36,088 bases of DNA from Solirubrobacterales bacterium (GTDB taxonomy: Bacteria; Actinomycetota; Thermoleophilia; Solirubrobacterales; Solirubrobacteraceae). A program made the position numbers and the translations under genes. The stretch lies in assembly GCA_027451345.1 (NCBI GenBank), contig DAIDJO010000097.1, positions 1 through 36,088 of the forward strand, in the 5' to 3' direction. This document shows, one piece after another, positions 23,138 to 30,296 of the stretch. Under the pieces are notes generated by a model. The model was not told where the DNA came from and did not search any database. It saw only the letters and a program-made list of their open reading frames with translations. The number at the start of each line of letters is the position of its first letter. Position 1 is the stretch's first letter.

Positions 23138-23211
23138 GCGGCCATGCAGCCGGGTACTGAAGACAGAACGTCTTTGCCCACCGGGGAAGACCTGAAACGA
23201 GGTGATGAGTG
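23138..23211 (+). promoter_or_regulatory. gap with strong ribosome-binding site
   Basis: This short gap contains GGGTAC near 23153 without a matching GTTT upstream, so a promoter is doubtful. GAGGTGA at 23199-23205, 6 nt from ATG 23212, is an excellent Shine-Dalgarno site and fixes the next start. Confidence 0.5.
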
Positions 23212-23739
23212 ATGGCCGCGACCACGTCAGGCGGAAAGAGCGGAAGCAGTCGTACGTCAGGGCGCTCGCGCTCGACGTCGAGTTCGAGCGCAGGCAGGAG
23301 TGCATCGGGAACCGGGAGCGGTCGAGCCTCGCGCGGGCGATCCGGGTCGAATCAGAACGGTGCGGCGGCCGGCCAGGGCGGCGCCGCACAGAGCAGCCGG
23401 GAGGGCCTCATGAGCAGCCTGCCGCATCTGGGCGCCCCGAGCATGCCGAGCATGCAGAGCATGCCGAGCATGAACGGGACGGTCAAGACCGTCCTCACGA
23501 CCGTGGTGCTGCCGGTGACCACGGCCGCGGCCGGCGTGGCCGGCGGCATCGTGCTGGCTCGGACCAAGCTCCGCCGCCAGCGCAAGATCCTCGGCGTTCC
23601 CCTGCCGGGAGCCAAGGTCGACCTGGCCGATTTCACCAAGCAGGTGGGCGAGGCGGGGCGTCAGCTCGGCCACCTCGCGGGCGAGGTGAAGGCCGCGCGG
23701 GAGCGAGCGGAGGAAATCGGCCGAGCCATCGGCGGGTGA
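23212..23739 (+). CDS. Ser/Arg/Gly-rich gas-vesicle-operon membrane protein
   Basis: The 175-residue product has a low-complexity N-terminal half rich in Ser, Gly and Arg (about residues 6-55), a PSM-repeat (PSMPSMQSMPSMNG), a hydrophobic segment (TVVLPVTTAAAGVAGGIVLA, about 96-115), and a C-terminal part with LRRQRKILGVPLPG and a helix (VGEAGRQLGHLAGEVKAARERAEEIGRAI). Its SR/SG-rich tail closely mirrors the C-terminal tail of the nearby GvpA-like protein. Unknown family; probably an accessory gas-vesicle component. Confidence 0.65.
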   Translation: MAATTSGGKSGSSRTSGRSRSTSSSSAGRSASGTGSGRASRGRSGSNQNGAAAGQGGAAQSSREGLMSSLPHLGAPSMPSMQSMPSMNGTVKTVLTTVVLPVTTAAAGVAGGIVLARTKLRRQRKILGVPLPGAKVDLADFTKQVGEAGRQLGHLAGEVKAARERAEEIGRAIGG

Positions 23740-23748
23740 GGATCTGAG

Positions 23749-24681
23749 ATGGCGCAGGCGGAGCTCCGTCAGATGAGCGAGGTGCGCGAGCAACATGCCG
23801 TGCGCCCACACCGGCCGCGCCCGGCGCGGAAGCCCGGGGTGCCGCAGTCGGCAAGTCCGGCGAGCGCGGCGACACCGAAGCGCCGCGGCTCCGGCGACGC
23901 CGGGGGTCCGGCCGACGGGCGTCCAGGCCTCCGCTCCGGGACCGGGCCCGGGGGCGGCGGGTCGGGTGCGGGTCTGCCCGAACGGCTCGAGGGCGAGGTG
24001 CGCGAGCGCCTCGGGGGTGAGGGCATCTCGCTCCCCACCCCCCACCTGCCGAGGTGGTCCCGGCTCGCCCTCTGGCTGCTACGGCGCCTGGGCCGGCACG
24101 AGCTGCGTCGACTCGCGGAGGCCGCCGCCGCCTCCCTGCCCGACCATCTCCCACCCACCGCGAGTGAAGCCGTCGAGCGGCTCGGCCAGGCCTCCCGGAC
24201 GGTCGAGCCGCGCCGGGGCGGACTCGGCACGGTGCGGCCGTCGCTCCCGATCCAGGAGGCGGTCGAGGTGGCGGTCCCGCTGGAGTTCGCCTGGCGACGC
24301 TGGATGGAGCTGGGCTTCCTGCCGGAGGGGGTCGACGAGGTGGCCGACATCACGCGGACCGCGGACGGTCTGCGTGGTCGGGCCGAGGGCGGCGACTGGT
24401 CCGCGGAGATCCTCGACGAGCGCGAGGAGGAGAGCTTCGCCTGGCGATCCACCGCCGGGTCCGACTGCGCGGGCCTGGTCACCTTCCACCGTCTCGGTGA
24501 GCGTCTGACGCGGATCGAGCTGACCCTCGACGTGATGCCGCGCAACCTGGCCGAGACGGCCCTGCTGCTGACCCACCTCGCCGACCGGCGGGCGCTCCGG
24601 CGTCTGCGCAGGTTCAAGGCGGAGCTCGAGGTCGTCAGCCCCGATGTGTACGCCGGCGACGGAGACTCCCCGTCGCGCTAA
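23749..24681 (+). CDS. SRPBCC-domain protein of the gas-vesicle operon
   Basis: The 310-residue product has a disordered, Gly/Pro/Arg-rich N-terminus (about 1-75), a helical region, and a C-terminal SRPBCC/START-like domain (about 160-300): IQEAVEVAVPLEFAWRRWMELGFLPEGV, ITRTADGLRGRAEGGDW, FAWRSTAGSDCAGLVTFHRLGERLTRIELTLDV. The cavity fold usually binds a hydrophobic ligand. Similar SRPBCC proteins neighbour gas-vesicle genes in actinobacteria, but their role is unclear. It begins 9 nt after the Ser/Arg-rich gene and precedes gvpA. Confidence 0.72.
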   Translation: MAQAELRQMSEVREQHAVRPHRPRPARKPGVPQSASPASAATPKRRGSGDAGGPADGRPGLRSGTGPGGGGSGAGLPERLEGEVRERLGGEGISLPTPHLPRWSRLALWLLRRLGRHELRRLAEAAAASLPDHLPPTASEAVERLGQASRTVEPRRGGLGTVRPSLPIQEAVEVAVPLEFAWRRWMELGFLPEGVDEVADITRTADGLRGRAEGGDWSAEILDEREEESFAWRSTAGSDCAGLVTFHRLGERLTRIELTLDVMPRNLAETALLLTHLADRRALRRLRRFKAELEVVSPDVYAGDGDSPSR

Positions 24682-24703
24682 CCCACGAGGGAGGTAATCC
24701 CTG

Positions 24704-25246
24704 ATGCCAATGGCCATGCAGAGAGGAGCGGGCGCGGGCTACGTACAGCGCGGCGGCGCCGGGCTCTACGAGATTGTGGACGTGCTCCTCGACAAGGGGC
24801 TCGTGATCGACGTCTTCGTGCGCGTGTCGCTCGTCGGCATCGAGCTGCTCACGGTCGACGCCCGGATCGTGCTCGCCAGCGTCGACACGTACCTGCGCTT
24901 CGCCGAGGCCGTCAACCGCCTCGACCTGCTCCAGTCCTCCAACGACGAGGGTCTGCCCGAGCTGATGGACGACATGACCGAGGGCGGCGCCGAGAACAAG
25001 ACCAGGGGCGTGCTGCAGGGCGCCAGGGAAACCCTGTTCGGCTCCGGCGGCGGTGACGAGGAGGGCGGCGGCGAGGAGGCGGACGGCGAGGAGGCGGACG
25101 GCGGGGAGGACGGCGCCTCCCGCGCCTCGCGCGGCGGATCCTCCGGGTCGCGGACGAGCAGCGCGTCCGCCCGCAGCGGCGGTTCCGGCTCGGGTGGCCG
25201 CTCCCGTTCGCGCAGCACCTCGAGTCGAGGGCGCTCGAGCTCGTGA
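24704..25246 (+). CDS. gvpA: gas-vesicle structural protein GvpA with long C-terminal tail
   Basis: This is the major shell protein, 180 residues instead of about 70-75. The conserved core is residues 18-80 ([51 protein letters not shown]), nearly canonical. The tail has an acidic part ([23 protein letters not shown]) and a Ser/Arg/Gly-rich end. GGGAGGTAA precedes the ATG. In known GvpA the C-terminus is short, and longer variants are related proteins such as GvpB or GvpS, so this tail is unusual. Its stop overlaps gvpF as GTGA. Confidence 0.92.
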   Translation: MPMAMQRGAGAGYVQRGGAGLYEIVDVLLDKGLVIDVFVRVSLVGIELLTVDARIVLASVDTYLRFAEAVNRLDLLQSSNDEGLPELMDDMTEGGAENKTRGVLQGARETLFGSGGGDEEGGGEEADGEEADGGEDGASRASRGGSSGSRTSSASARSGGSGSGGRSRSRSTSSRGRSSS

Positions 25247-25983
25247 GCACCGCGCCCGTCTATGTGTACGGGGTGGTCGCGGCGGCGCCGCGCGGCCTCG
25301 GTGCCGCCGCGGCCAGGCAGCCCGGGATCGGCGGCCGGCCCGTTCGGCTCGTGGTGAGCGGCGGGGTCGGTGCGGTCGTCAGCGGCGTGCCCGACGACGC
25401 GCCCGGGTTCGGCCGCGAGGCGCTCACCGCCCACAGCGACGTGCTCGAGGCGGTGCTCGCCGACACGACCGTGCTGCCGATGCGCTTCGGGGTGATCATG
25501 GACGGCGAGCGGGCGCTCCGCGATGAGTTCCTCGCGCCCCACCGCGCCGAGCTGCTCGCGCAGCTCGACCGGCTCGACGGGCGCGTCGAGCTGACGTTGC
25601 GGGCGACCTACGAGGAGGCGCCCCTGCTGCGCGAGATCATGGCCGAGGAGGCGGAGATCGCGGCGTTCCACGCGACGGGGCGGGGAACGTACCTCAAGCA
25701 GATCCGTCTCGGCGAGATGATCGCGGCCGCCATCGACGCCCGCCGGCGCCGGGATGCCGAGGAGATCCTGGCCCGGCTCACGCCGTTGGCGGAGGACGTG
25801 GCGCTCGGCGAGCCGCGCCACGAGCGGATGGCGCTCAGCGCGTCCTTCCTGATCCCCCGCGAGGGGATGGACGCCTTTGACGCGGCCGTCGACGATGTCG
25901 GCCGCCGCCAGCAGCGACGCATGCGCCTGCGCTACACCGGTCCGCTGCCCCCACACTCCTTCGTCCGTCTCGAGGCGGTGTGA
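25243..25983 (+). CDS. gvpF: gas-vesicle protein GvpF/L family, first copy
   Basis: The 246-residue product begins [12 protein letters not shown] and has [25 protein letters not shown] (the conserved catalytic-like TVLPMRFG region), LRRLAEE-type helices, and ends with [16 protein letters not shown]. GvpF/L proteins assist assembly and bind GvpA. GTG start overlaps the gvpA stop (GTGA). It is the first of three GvpF/L copies here. Confidence 0.92.
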   Translation: MSTAPVYVYGVVAAAPRGLGAAAARQPGIGGRPVRLVVSGGVGAVVSGVPDDAPGFGREALTAHSDVLEAVLADTTVLPMRFGVIMDGERALRDEFLAPHRAELLAQLDRLDGRVELTLRATYEEAPLLREIMAEEAEIAAFHATGRGTYLKQIRLGEMIAAAIDARRRRDAEEILARLTPLAEDVALGEPRHERMALSASFLIPREGMDAFDAAVDDVGRRQQRRMRLRYTGPLPPHSFVRLEAV

Positions 25984-25984
25984 G

Positions 25985-26263
25985 ATGGGCCTGATCACCG
26001 GGGTGCTCACGCTGCCCCTGGCCCCGGTCCGGGGGCTCGCCTGGGTGGCGGGTCAACTGCAGGACGAGGCCGAGCGTCAGCTCTACGACGAGGAGCGCAT
26101 CCGGGCCGAGCTGCTCCAGCTCGAGCTTGACGGCGACGATGGTCGGCTCGACGAGCGGGAGCGGGCCGCGCGGGAGGGCGAGCTCCTGGACCGGCTCGCC
26201 GTCGCCGCCGCGCGCCGGCGCGAGCTGATGCACCCCGACCCCGTGGAGGATGGCGATGGCTGA
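25985..26263 (+). CDS. gvpG: gas-vesicle protein GvpG
   Basis: The 92-residue protein (MGLITGVLTLPLAPVRGLAWVAGQL, then an acidic coiled-coil-like helix and a LDRLAVAAARRRELM tail) matches GvpG, a small assembly protein with a characteristic LPLAPV...WVA start. ATG 25985 sits 1 nt after the GvpF stop. It overlaps gvpO by 8 nt. Confidence 0.9.
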   Translation: MGLITGVLTLPLAPVRGLAWVAGQLQDEAERQLYDEERIRAELLQLELDGDDGRLDERERAAREGELLDRLAVAAARRRELMHPDPVEDGDG

Positions 26264-26558
26264 GTCCAACGCCTCCTCCCGACGCCGCTCGGGCAAGGGG
26301 CTGACGGCGACCGAGGCGATCCAGCGCGTGCGCCGGGAGCTTCCCGAGCTGCTCGGCCACCCGGTCGAGTCGGTCCTCGGCGTGGAGCGCGGCGAGGATG
26401 GGGACTGGCAGGTGACGGTGCAGGTCGTCGAGCTCGCCCGGATCCCCAACTCCACCGACGTGCTCGGCGCCTACGAGGTGAGCCTCGACGGCGACGGCGA
26501 GCTCTCCGGCTACCGGCGCCGGCGCCGCTACACCCGCGGACAGGCGGACGACGACTGA
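26256..26558 (+). CDS. gvpO: gas-vesicle protein GvpO
   Basis: The 100-residue product has a disordered Ser/Arg-rich start and the GvpO core (ATEAIQRVRRELPELLGHPVESVLGVERGEDGDWQVTVQVVELARIPNSTDVLGAYEVSLDGDGELSGYRRRRRYTRG). GvpO is needed for vesicle formation in some clusters. ATG 26256 has GGAGG 6 nt upstream; ATG 26250 is alternative. Its stop overlaps the gvpJ ATG (TGATG). Confidence 0.92.
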   Translation: MAESNASSRRRSGKGLTATEAIQRVRRELPELLGHPVESVLGVERGEDGDWQVTVQVVELARIPNSTDVLGAYEVSLDGDGELSGYRRRRRYTRGQADDD

Positions 26559-26932
26559 TGCCCGGGCTCGAACCGGAGAGCCTCGGCCGGCCGCTCTCCT
26601 ATCACCGCGCCGACATGGACCCCCGGGGCGGGGGGCCCGCGAATCTCGCCGACATCCTCGAGCGGGTGCTCGACAAGGGGATCGTGATCGCCGGGGACGT
26701 GCAGATCCGGCTGCTCGACATCGAGCTGCTCACCATCCGGCTGCGTCTGCTCATCACCTCCGTCGACCGGGCCCGGGAGATGGGCATCAACTGGTGGGAG
26801 GGAGATCCGATGCTCTCGGGTGGGGCCAAACAGCTCCAGTCCGAGAACCGGGAGCTGCGTGAGCGCCTCGCGCGCCTCGAGCGGACGATCGGCGTGGGCG
26901 ACGGCGAGACGATGACGGCGAAGGATGAGTGA
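26558..26932 (+). CDS. gvpJ: gas-vesicle GvpA-family protein GvpJ
   Basis: This 124-residue GvpA paralogue has the core LADILERVLDKGIVIAGDVQIRLLDIELLTIRLRLLITSVDRAREMGINWWEGDP, then a coiled coil (QLQSENRELRERLARLERTIG). It is a minor shell component or nucleator. The start overlaps the gvpO stop, and the 3' end overlaps the next gene by 8 nt. Confidence 0.92.
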   Translation: MPGLEPESLGRPLSYHRADMDPRGGGPANLADILERVLDKGIVIAGDVQIRLLDIELLTIRLRLLITSVDRAREMGINWWEGDPMLSGGAKQLQSENRELRERLARLERTIGVGDGETMTAKDE

Positions 26933-27716
26933 GACCGGGCTCTACGTCTACGGGCTCGTGCCGCGTGGCGCGCTGGAGCGGGCGCCGGACCTGCCGGGGG
27001 TCGACTCCGCTCGCCCGGTGGAGCTGCGGTGCGAGGGTGGGATCTGCGCGATCGTCTCCCGGGTCGACCTCGACCGCTTCGACGAGGAGCCGCTGCGCGA
27101 GCGCCTCGCCGACATGGACTGGGTCGAGCGAACGGCCCGCCGCCACCAGGAGGTGCTTGACGCCGTGCTGGCCGCGTGCACGCCGATCCCCATGCGCCTC
27201 TGCACCGTCTACCAGGACGACGCCGGGCTGCGCCGGATGCTCGACGAGCACCAGGAGGGCCTGCTCGCCGCGCTGACCGAACTGAGCGGAACGCTCGAGT
27301 GGGGCGTCCAGGCCTTCCACGTGCCGGAGACCCCGGCGGCCCCGCCCCGCCCGGGAGGGCAGCCCGGGGAGACGGCCAGCGGCACCGCCTATCTGCAGAC
27401 GAGGCTCCGGCAGCGACACGCCGCCGAGCACGCGGAGGCGGAGATCGCCCGGGCCTGCGAGGAACTGCACGACGCGCTCAGCGGGCTGGCGCTGGCCGCC
27501 CGCCTGGGCGCGCCCCAGCGCCCCGAGGCGAGCGGTCGCGACACCCCCATGGTCCTCAACGCGGTCTACCTCGTGGCCAACGCGGACCGCGCGCGTTTCA
27601 CGCAGCGGACCGCGCAGCTCGGGTCGGCGCTCGCGCCACGGGGGGTGGCGCTGCGGCTCACCGGCCCGTGGGCGCCGTACAGTTTCGTCCCCGCCGCCGT
27701 GGGAGGGGCGCGGTGA
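26925..27716 (+). CDS. gvpL: gas-vesicle protein GvpL/F family, second copy
   Basis: The 263-residue product starts TGLYVYGLVPRGALERAP, has RRHQEVLDAVLAACTPIPMRLCTVYQDDAG and ends with LTGPWAPYSFVP. The helical middle is longer than in the first copy. It is probably the GvpL-type chaperone or minor component. Its ATG overlaps gvpJ, and its stop is overlapped by the GTG of the next GvpA paralogue. Confidence 0.92.
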   Translation: MSETGLYVYGLVPRGALERAPDLPGVDSARPVELRCEGGICAIVSRVDLDRFDEEPLRERLADMDWVERTARRHQEVLDAVLAACTPIPMRLCTVYQDDAGLRRMLDEHQEGLLAALTELSGTLEWGVQAFHVPETPAAPPRPGGQPGETASGTAYLQTRLRQRHAAEHAEAEIARACEELHDALSGLALAARLGAPQRPEASGRDTPMVLNAVYLVANADRARFTQRTAQLGSALAPRGVALRLTGPWAPYSFVPAAVGGAR

Positions 27717-27892
27717 GCGCCGTGACCGTCGCCGATCGGGACGTCGCTCTGATCGATCTCCTCGACCGGCTGCTCCAGGGCGGCGTCGTCATTCAGGGGC
27801 AGATCACGCTCTGCGCCGCCGACATCGATCTCGTCGCCCTCGACCTCCGCGTGGTCGTGTCCGCCATCGACAGGCTGGCGGCACCGAAATGA
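27713..27892 (+). CDS. gvpS: small GvpA-family protein (GvpS/GvpM-like)
   Basis: This 59-residue GvpA-family paralogue reads ALIDLLDRLLQGGVVIQGQITLCAADIDLVALDLRVVVSAIDRLA. It has only the core fold and no tail. GvpS is the actinobacterial name for the third GvpA family protein; GvpM is the archaeal counterpart. The GTG overlaps the previous stop (GTGA) and the stop overlaps the next ATG (ATGA). Confidence 0.85.
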   Translation: MSAVTVADRDVALIDLLDRLLQGGVVIQGQITLCAADIDLVALDLRVVVSAIDRLAAPK

Positions 27893-28530
27893 GCGTGCTG
27901 GTCTACGCGATCAGCCGCGACGACGCCCGGGCCCCGGCCGCCGCCGAGCTGCAGGAGATCTGCGCCGCGGGCCTACGCGCCCTCGCCGAGCCGGTGCGCG
28001 AGCCCCTCAGGGCCGATCTCGCGCAGCTCGTCCGCTACGAGGAGACGGTCGAGACGGTGATGGCGCACCACACGATCCTGCCGATGCGCTTCGGCAGCGT
28101 CGTGGAGGACGAGAACCGGGTGCGGGCCCTGCTCACCTCGCGCCGGCGGGAGTTCGCGGCGGCGCTCGCGCACCTCGACGGGGCCGTGGAATTCGGCGTG
28201 CAGGCGACGCACGCCGCCGCGGCGCCCGGGGAGCCCGCGGCCGCCTCCGGGGCCGCGTACCTGCACGCCCGCCTGATCGAGCAGCAGGCTCGGCGCGAGC
28301 TGCGGGACTGGCTCGACGACACCCTGCGCGAGACCGCCCGCGAGCGGGTCGTCCGGGCGGCGCCGAGCCCCGGCCACCCCGCCTCGGTCAGCGCCGCGTA
28401 TCTCGTCGACCACGGCCAGGAACCGGCGTTCGTCGAGCGGCTCACGGAACTCGCCGACCGCGCCGAGCACCGCCTCAGCTGGAGCGGGCCCTGGCCGCCG
28501 TACTCCTTCGTCGGGGGCCTCGAGGCATGA
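27889..28530 (+). CDS. gas-vesicle protein GvpF/L family, third copy
   Basis: The 213-residue product is the most divergent copy: it starts SVLVYAISRDDARAPA (no YVYG), has VMAHHTILPMRFGSVVEDE and ends SWSGPWPPYSFVGG. It is likely an assembly factor like the other two. The ATGA overlaps on both sides imply coupled translation with the GvpS-like gene and gvpK. Confidence 0.9.
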   Translation: MSVLVYAISRDDARAPAAAELQEICAAGLRALAEPVREPLRADLAQLVRYEETVETVMAHHTILPMRFGSVVEDENRVRALLTSRRREFAAALAHLDGAVEFGVQATHAAAAPGEPAAASGAAYLHARLIEQQARRELRDWLDDTLRETARERVVRAAPSPGHPASVSAAYLVDHGQEPAFVERLTELADRAEHRLSWSGPWPPYSFVGGLEA

Positions 28531-28790
28531 CCCGGGTCTCCGCCGACCCCGAGCAGGTCGAGCGTGGGCTCGTGCAGCTCGTGCTGACGATCGTCGAGCT
28601 CCTGCGCCAGCTGATGGAGCGCCAGGCCGTGCACCGGATGGAGGCCGGCGCCCTGAGCGACGAGGAGGTCGAGCGGCTCGGGCAGACGTTCATGGCGCTC
28701 TCCGAGCGCATGCAGGAGCTGAAGGACCACTTCGGCCTGACCGACGCCGATCTCAACCTGAACCTGGGTCCCCTCGGGGACCTGCTCTAG
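28527..28790 (+). CDS. gvpK: gas-vesicle protein GvpK
   Basis: The 87-residue product has DPEQVERGLVQLVLTIVELLRQLMERQAVHRMEAGALSDEEVERLGQTFMALSERMQELKDHFGLTDADLNLNLGPLGDLL, complete GvpK. It ends with the typical LNLNLGPLGDLL. GvpK is a small helical accessory factor. The start overlaps the third GvpF/L gene. Confidence 0.93.
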   Translation: MTRVSADPEQVERGLVQLVLTIVELLRQLMERQAVHRMEAGALSDEEVERLGQTFMALSERMQELKDHFGLTDADLNLNLGPLGDLL

Positions 28791-28814
28791 AACGCGCGAG
28801 CGAAGGGAGTCCCC

Positions 28815-29054
28815 ATGGCCAGCGACGCCACCCAGCAGCGGTACCTCGATGTCCTCATGGAGCGTGTGCGCCAGGACCGCTACCCGAGTCACCAGCTGCT
28901 CGACCGGATCGAGGCGGCGCTCTACACCTCCGAGCAGGTGGCCGACTACGCCGAGCTGCTGCTCGTAAAGATCGACGAGTCCTGGTATCCGAGCGGCCAG
29001 CTGCTCAACCGCATGCAGCGGGTCCTCGCCTTCGTCGCCCGGGCTGGCGCCTGA
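28815..29054 (+). CDS. repeat-built small protein closing the gas-vesicle operon
   Basis: The 79-residue protein has two similar halves: LMERVRQDRYPSHQLLDRIEAAL (about 14-36) and LLVKIDESWYPSGQLLNRMQRVL (about 49-71), joined by a YTSEQVADYAEL linker. An AAGGGAG site precedes the ATG. It is 24 nt from gvpK, so in the same transcript. The shared motif (Y/W)YPS.QLL(D/N)R suggests a duplicated helical hairpin. I do not recognise the family. Confidence 0.75.
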   Translation: MASDATQQRYLDVLMERVRQDRYPSHQLLDRIEAALYTSEQVADYAELLLVKIDESWYPSGQLLNRMQRVLAFVARAGA

Positions 29055-29073
29055 CCGGCGGGCATCGCCGTGA

Positions 29074-29079
29074 GAGGAT
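29074..29079 (+). promoter_or_regulatory. GAGGAT ahead of the aminotransferase ATG
   Basis: GAGGAT 6 nt before the ATG could be either a Shine-Dalgarno site or a -10 of a leaderless transcript. There is no clear terminator between this gene and the gas-vesicle operon (31-bp gap). Confidence 0.3.
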
Positions 29080-29085
29080 GCGGCG

Positions 29086-30228
29086 ATGCAGACACGCGCT
29101 GACCGGCTCGCCGGGCTCGGGACGACGATCTTCGCCGAGATGACGGCGCTGGCCGAGCGAACCGGCGCGATCAACCTGGGCCAGGGCTTCCCGGACACGG
29201 ACGGACCGGCCGCGGTGATCGACGCCGCGGTGGCGGCGCTGCCCGGCGGCGCCAACCAGTACGCCCCACTGCCCGGCGTCCCGGACCTGCGTGAGGCGAT
29301 CCGCCGCCACCAGCGCGAGCGCTACGGCCTCGAGCCCGAGGAGGTGCTCGTCACCTTCGGCGCCACCGAGGCGGTCGCCGCCGCGATCCTCGGCCTCACC
29401 AACCCCGGCGACGCCGTGATCCTGTTCGAGCCCTACTACGACTCCTATGGCGCCTGCCTCGCGCTGGCCGGCGCCTCCAGGAGCGTCGTGACGCTGCGCC
29501 CGCCGGACTTCGCGCTCGACCCCGACGCGCTGCGCGCCGCGGTGGCGCGCACCGGCGGCCGCGCCCGGGTGCTGCTGTGGAACTCGCCGCACAACCCGAC
29601 CGGGCGGGTGTTCGACCGGGCGGAGCTGCAGGCGGTCGCCGAGGTCTGCGTCGAGCACGATCTCGTCTGCGTCAGCGACGAGGTCTACGAGCACCTCGTC
29701 TTCGCCGGCGAGCACATCCCGCCGGCGACCCTGCCCGGGATGGCGGAGCGCACCCTGACGATCTCGAGCGTCGGCAAGTCCTTCAGCTTCACCGGTTGGA
29801 AGATCGGCTGGTGCTCGGGGCCGGCGGAGCTCGTCCGCGCGGTGCGCACGGTCAAGCAGTTCCTCACGTTCGCCGGCGGCACCCCGTTGCAGCACGCCGC
29901 CGCGGCCGCGCTCGGCCTCGGCGCGGCGCCGCTCGAGCGCCTGCGCGCCGAGCTGCGAGCCAACCGCGACACGCTCGCCGCGGCGCTCGCCGCGGCCGGC
30001 TTCGACGCGATCGTGCCCGCCGGCACGTACTTCATCAACGCCGACGTCGGGGCCGATGCCGCGCGCTTCTGCGTCGAGCTGCCGGAGCGCTGCGGGGTGG
30101 TCGCGATCCCGACGAGCGCCTTCTACGACGACCGCGAGGCCGGCGCCTCGCTCGTGCGCTTCGCCTTCTGCAAGCGCCCCGAGGTGATCGCCGAGGCGGC
30201 ATCCCGGCTCGCCGGACTGCGACGGTAG
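29086..30228 (+). CDS. PLP-dependent class I/II aminotransferase
   Basis: This 380-residue fold-type I aminotransferase has INLGQGFPDTDGPAAVIDAA, NQYAPLPGVPDLREAI, FGATEAVAAAILGLTNPGD, NSPHNPTGRVF, CVSDEVYEHLVF, and the PLP-Lys in SSVGKSFSFTGWKIGW, with PTSAFY near the end. This fits the YbdL/KAT group (methionine- or kynurenine-type transaminases), which acts on aromatic or sulfur amino acids with 2-oxo acids. The substrate is not determined. It shares the strand with the gas-vesicle operon but is probably separate. Confidence 0.9.
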   Translation: MQTRADRLAGLGTTIFAEMTALAERTGAINLGQGFPDTDGPAAVIDAAVAALPGGANQYAPLPGVPDLREAIRRHQRERYGLEPEEVLVTFGATEAVAAAILGLTNPGDAVILFEPYYDSYGACLALAGASRSVVTLRPPDFALDPDALRAAVARTGGRARVLLWNSPHNPTGRVFDRAELQAVAEVCVEHDLVCVSDEVYEHLVFAGEHIPPATLPGMAERTLTISSVGKSFSFTGWKIGWCSGPAELVRAVRTVKQFLTFAGGTPLQHAAAAALGLGAAPLERLRAELRANRDTLAAALAAAGFDAIVPAGTYFINADVGADAARFCVELPERCGVVAIPTSAFYDDREAGASLVRFAFCKRPEVIAEAASRLAGLRR

Positions 30229-30232
30229 GGCG

Positions 30233-30260
30233 TGCCCGCGGCCCAGCGGGGCCGCGGGCA
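30233..30260 (+). terminator. hairpin terminator after the aminotransferase
   Basis: An 11-bp GC-rich stem with a 6-nt loop (arms 30233-30243 and 30250-30260) begins 5 nt after the stop. Confidence 0.65.
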
Positions 30261-30284
30261 TTGCCGGCCCCGCCGGGCAGTCGA

Positions 30285-30290
30285 TACCGT
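30285..30290 (+). promoter_or_regulatory. -10 box TACCGT, likely leaderless
   Basis: TACCGT ends 6 nt before the ATG at 30297 with no ribosome-binding site between them. Confidence 0.4.
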
Positions 30291-30296
30291 GAGCGC

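Noticed and set aside
22868-23475. Tandem repeats considered as a CRISPR-like array
   Set aside because: Units are 9-21 bp, contiguous, in frame and inside coding sequence, with no spacers.
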